From Mycolicibacterium poriferae (GTDB lineage Bacteria; Actinomycetota; Actinomycetes; Mycobacteriales; Mycobacteriaceae), in the NCBI RefSeq assembly GCF_010728325.1, contig NZ_AP022570.1, forward strand, positions 3,162,001-3,226,000: a stretch of 64,000 bases of DNA, in the 5' to 3' direction. The notes below the pieces were generated by a model. The model saw only the letters and a list, made by a program, of their open reading frames with translations, ran no database searches and was not told where the DNA came from. The translations under genes were made by a program, and so were the position numbers. Of the stretch, positions 63,028 to 64,000 are shown in pieces (within the stretch, counting starts at the first letter, position 1; the number at the start of each line of letters is the position of its first letter).

Positions 63028-64000
63028 GTGTCCGCTGACCTGAGCCACCGTCCCCGCACCGGTCCCGCCGCGCCGCTGTGCGCCGCGGACATCGATGATG
63101 CGGCGCGGCGAATTGCGGGCGTCGTCTCCACCACGCCGCTGCAGTTCAGCGAGAGACTGTCGCAGATCACCGGCGCGCAGGTCTATCTCAAGCGTGAGGA
63201 CCTGCAGGCCGTGCGGTCGTACAAGCTTCGCGGCGCCTACAACCTGTTGATGCAGCTCAGCCCCGACGAGAAAGCCGCCGGGGTGGTGTGCTCATCGGCC
63301 GGCAACCACGCCCAGGGGTTCGCGCTGGCCTGCCGGTCGATGGGCGTGCACGGACGGGTGTACGTCCCGGCGAAGACGCCCAAACAGAAGCGCGACCGGA
63401 TCCGCTACCACGGCGGGGACTTCATCGAACTCATCGTGGGAGGAAAGACCTACGACATGGCCGCCGAGGCCGCGCGCGAGGATGTGGCGCGCACCGGCGC
63501 GACGCTGGTGCCGCCGTATGACGATGTGCGCACGATGGCAGGCCAGGGCACCATCGCGGTGGAGATCCTCGACCAGCTCGGTGCCGAACCCGACACCGTG
63601 ATCGTCCCGGTCGGCGGCGGCGGCTGCATCAGCGGGATCACCACGTTCCTCGCCGAGCGCACCGCCACCACCTCGGTGCTCGGCGTCGAACCCGCCGGAG
63701 CGGCGGCGCTGGTGGCGGCGCTGGCCAACGGCGCCCCGGTCACGCTCGACCACGTCGACCAGTTCGTCGACGGGGCCGCGGTCGCTCGTGTGGGCACCAA
63801 GCCGTTCGAGGCCCTCACCGCAGCGGGGGACATGGTGTCGATCACCACCGTCGACGAGGGCGCCGTGTGCACCGCCATGCTCGACCTGTACCAGAACGAA
63901 GGCATCATCGCCGAGCCTGCAGGCGCGCTCTCCGTGGCCGCGCTGACAGAAGCCGACATCGAGCCGGGCTCCACGGTGGTGTGTCTGATCTCCGGTGGCA
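63028..64000 (+). CDS. ilvA: Threonine ammonia-lyase (threonine dehydratase), 3' end cut by window edge
   Basis: Biosynthetic threonine dehydratase, first step of isoleucine synthesis, producing 2-oxobutanoate. The first ~324 residues are present. The PLP lysine is K66 in VRSYKLRGAYNLL, and the glycine-rich phosphate loop is VGGGGCISG, with SSAGNHAQGFAL for the substrate carboxylate. The C-terminal ACT-like regulatory domain lies beyond 64000. GTG at 63028 (VSADLSHRPRTG) was chosen. It shares the isoleucine pathway with the ilvD-like gene at 18 kb and the product charged by IleS at 48.5 kb. Counterpart of Rv1559. Confidence 0.95.
   Translation, partial: MSADLSHRPRTGPAAPLCAADIDDAARRIAGVVSTTPLQFSERLSQITGAQVYLKREDLQAVRSYKLRGAYNLLMQLSPDEKAAGVVCSSAGNHAQGFALACRSMGVHGRVYVPAKTPKQKRDRIRYHGGDFIELIVGGKTYDMAAEAAREDVARTGATLVPPYDDVRTMAGQGTIAVEILDQLGAEPDTVIVPVGGGGCISGITTFLAERTATTSVLGVEPAGAAALVAALANGAPVTLDHVDQFVDGAAVARVGTKPFEALTAAGDMVSITTVDEGAVCTAMLDLYQNEGIIAEPAGALSVAALTEADIEPGSTVVCLISGG

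Overview
The window is GC-rich actinobacterial DNA from a mycobacterium, most likely a rapidly growing Mycolicibacterium. The evidence is gene content and order: suf operon, acn-acnR, ripA-ripB, moxR operon, fabG1-inhA-hemH, nfeD-SPFH, mutA-mutB-meaB, lipL, ileS, dinX, ansA-lspA-rluD, dnaE1 and ilvA follow the order I recall for M. tuberculosis Rv1454c to Rv1559. Species-level assignment is not possible by eye. Both edges cut genes: a quinone oxidoreductase on the left and ilvA on the right.

Layout. 1-6.5 kb: quinone oxidoreductase, an ATP-grasp protein, then the leftward operon mptB-ABC ATPase-permease, with ctaA after it. 6.5-12.9 kb: the complete iron-sulfur cluster assembly operon sufR-sufB-sufD-sufC-sufS-sufU-sufT, with an operator-like palindrome on the sufR start codon. 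12.9-20.1 kb: an accessory block that replaces what I recall in M. tuberculosis (HAD dehalogenase, an unknown protein coupled to a flavoprotein, a secreted GH16 glucanase, an MmyB-type regulator, a long-form dihydroxy-acid dehydratase). 20.1-27.5 kb: thioredoxin, enoyl-CoA hydratase, ABC-F protein, small HTH protein, aconitase repressor and aconitase, small membrane protein. 27.7-33.3 kb: peptidoglycan endopeptidases RipA and RipB and the MoxR/DUF58/VWA operon. 33.4-36.9 kb: mycolate FAS-II genes fabG1 and inhA, then ferrochelatase and an unknown gene. 37-39.7 kb: NfeD, SPFH, small membrane protein, and TVP38/DedA-like protein. 39.8-46.3 kb: methylmalonyl-CoA mutase with its GTPase chaperone, and a serine esterase. 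46.3-48.3 kb: a small accessory block (7-TM protein, HTH protein, stand-alone NRPS condensation-like fragment). 48.3-57 kb: T-box-controlled ileS, S4 protein, DNA polymerase IV, asparaginase, signal peptidase II, pseudouridine synthase, RarD transporter. 57-64 kb: TetR regulator, replicative polymerase DnaE1, MFS transporter, small membrane protein, ilvA.

How the genes work together. Several products use iron-sulfur clusters or heme (SufR, aconitase, IlvD, ferrochelatase, CtaA), and the cluster assembly machinery lies among them. Cell-envelope functions are prominent: MptB, FabG1/InhA, RipA/RipB and LspA. Translational coupling through 4-nt ATGA or GTGA overlaps is very common, and many genes have a TANNNT -10 box 6-7 nt before the start codon, so they are probably leaderless.

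Most unusual signals: four short tandem-repeat arrays, all at gene 3' ends (in-frame in sufU and lspA; beginning at the stop codon in ripB and lipL); the 46.3-48.3 kb block with two candidate operators; three stacked inverted repeats upstream of ripA; and back-to-back leaderless promoters for dinX and the S4 gene.
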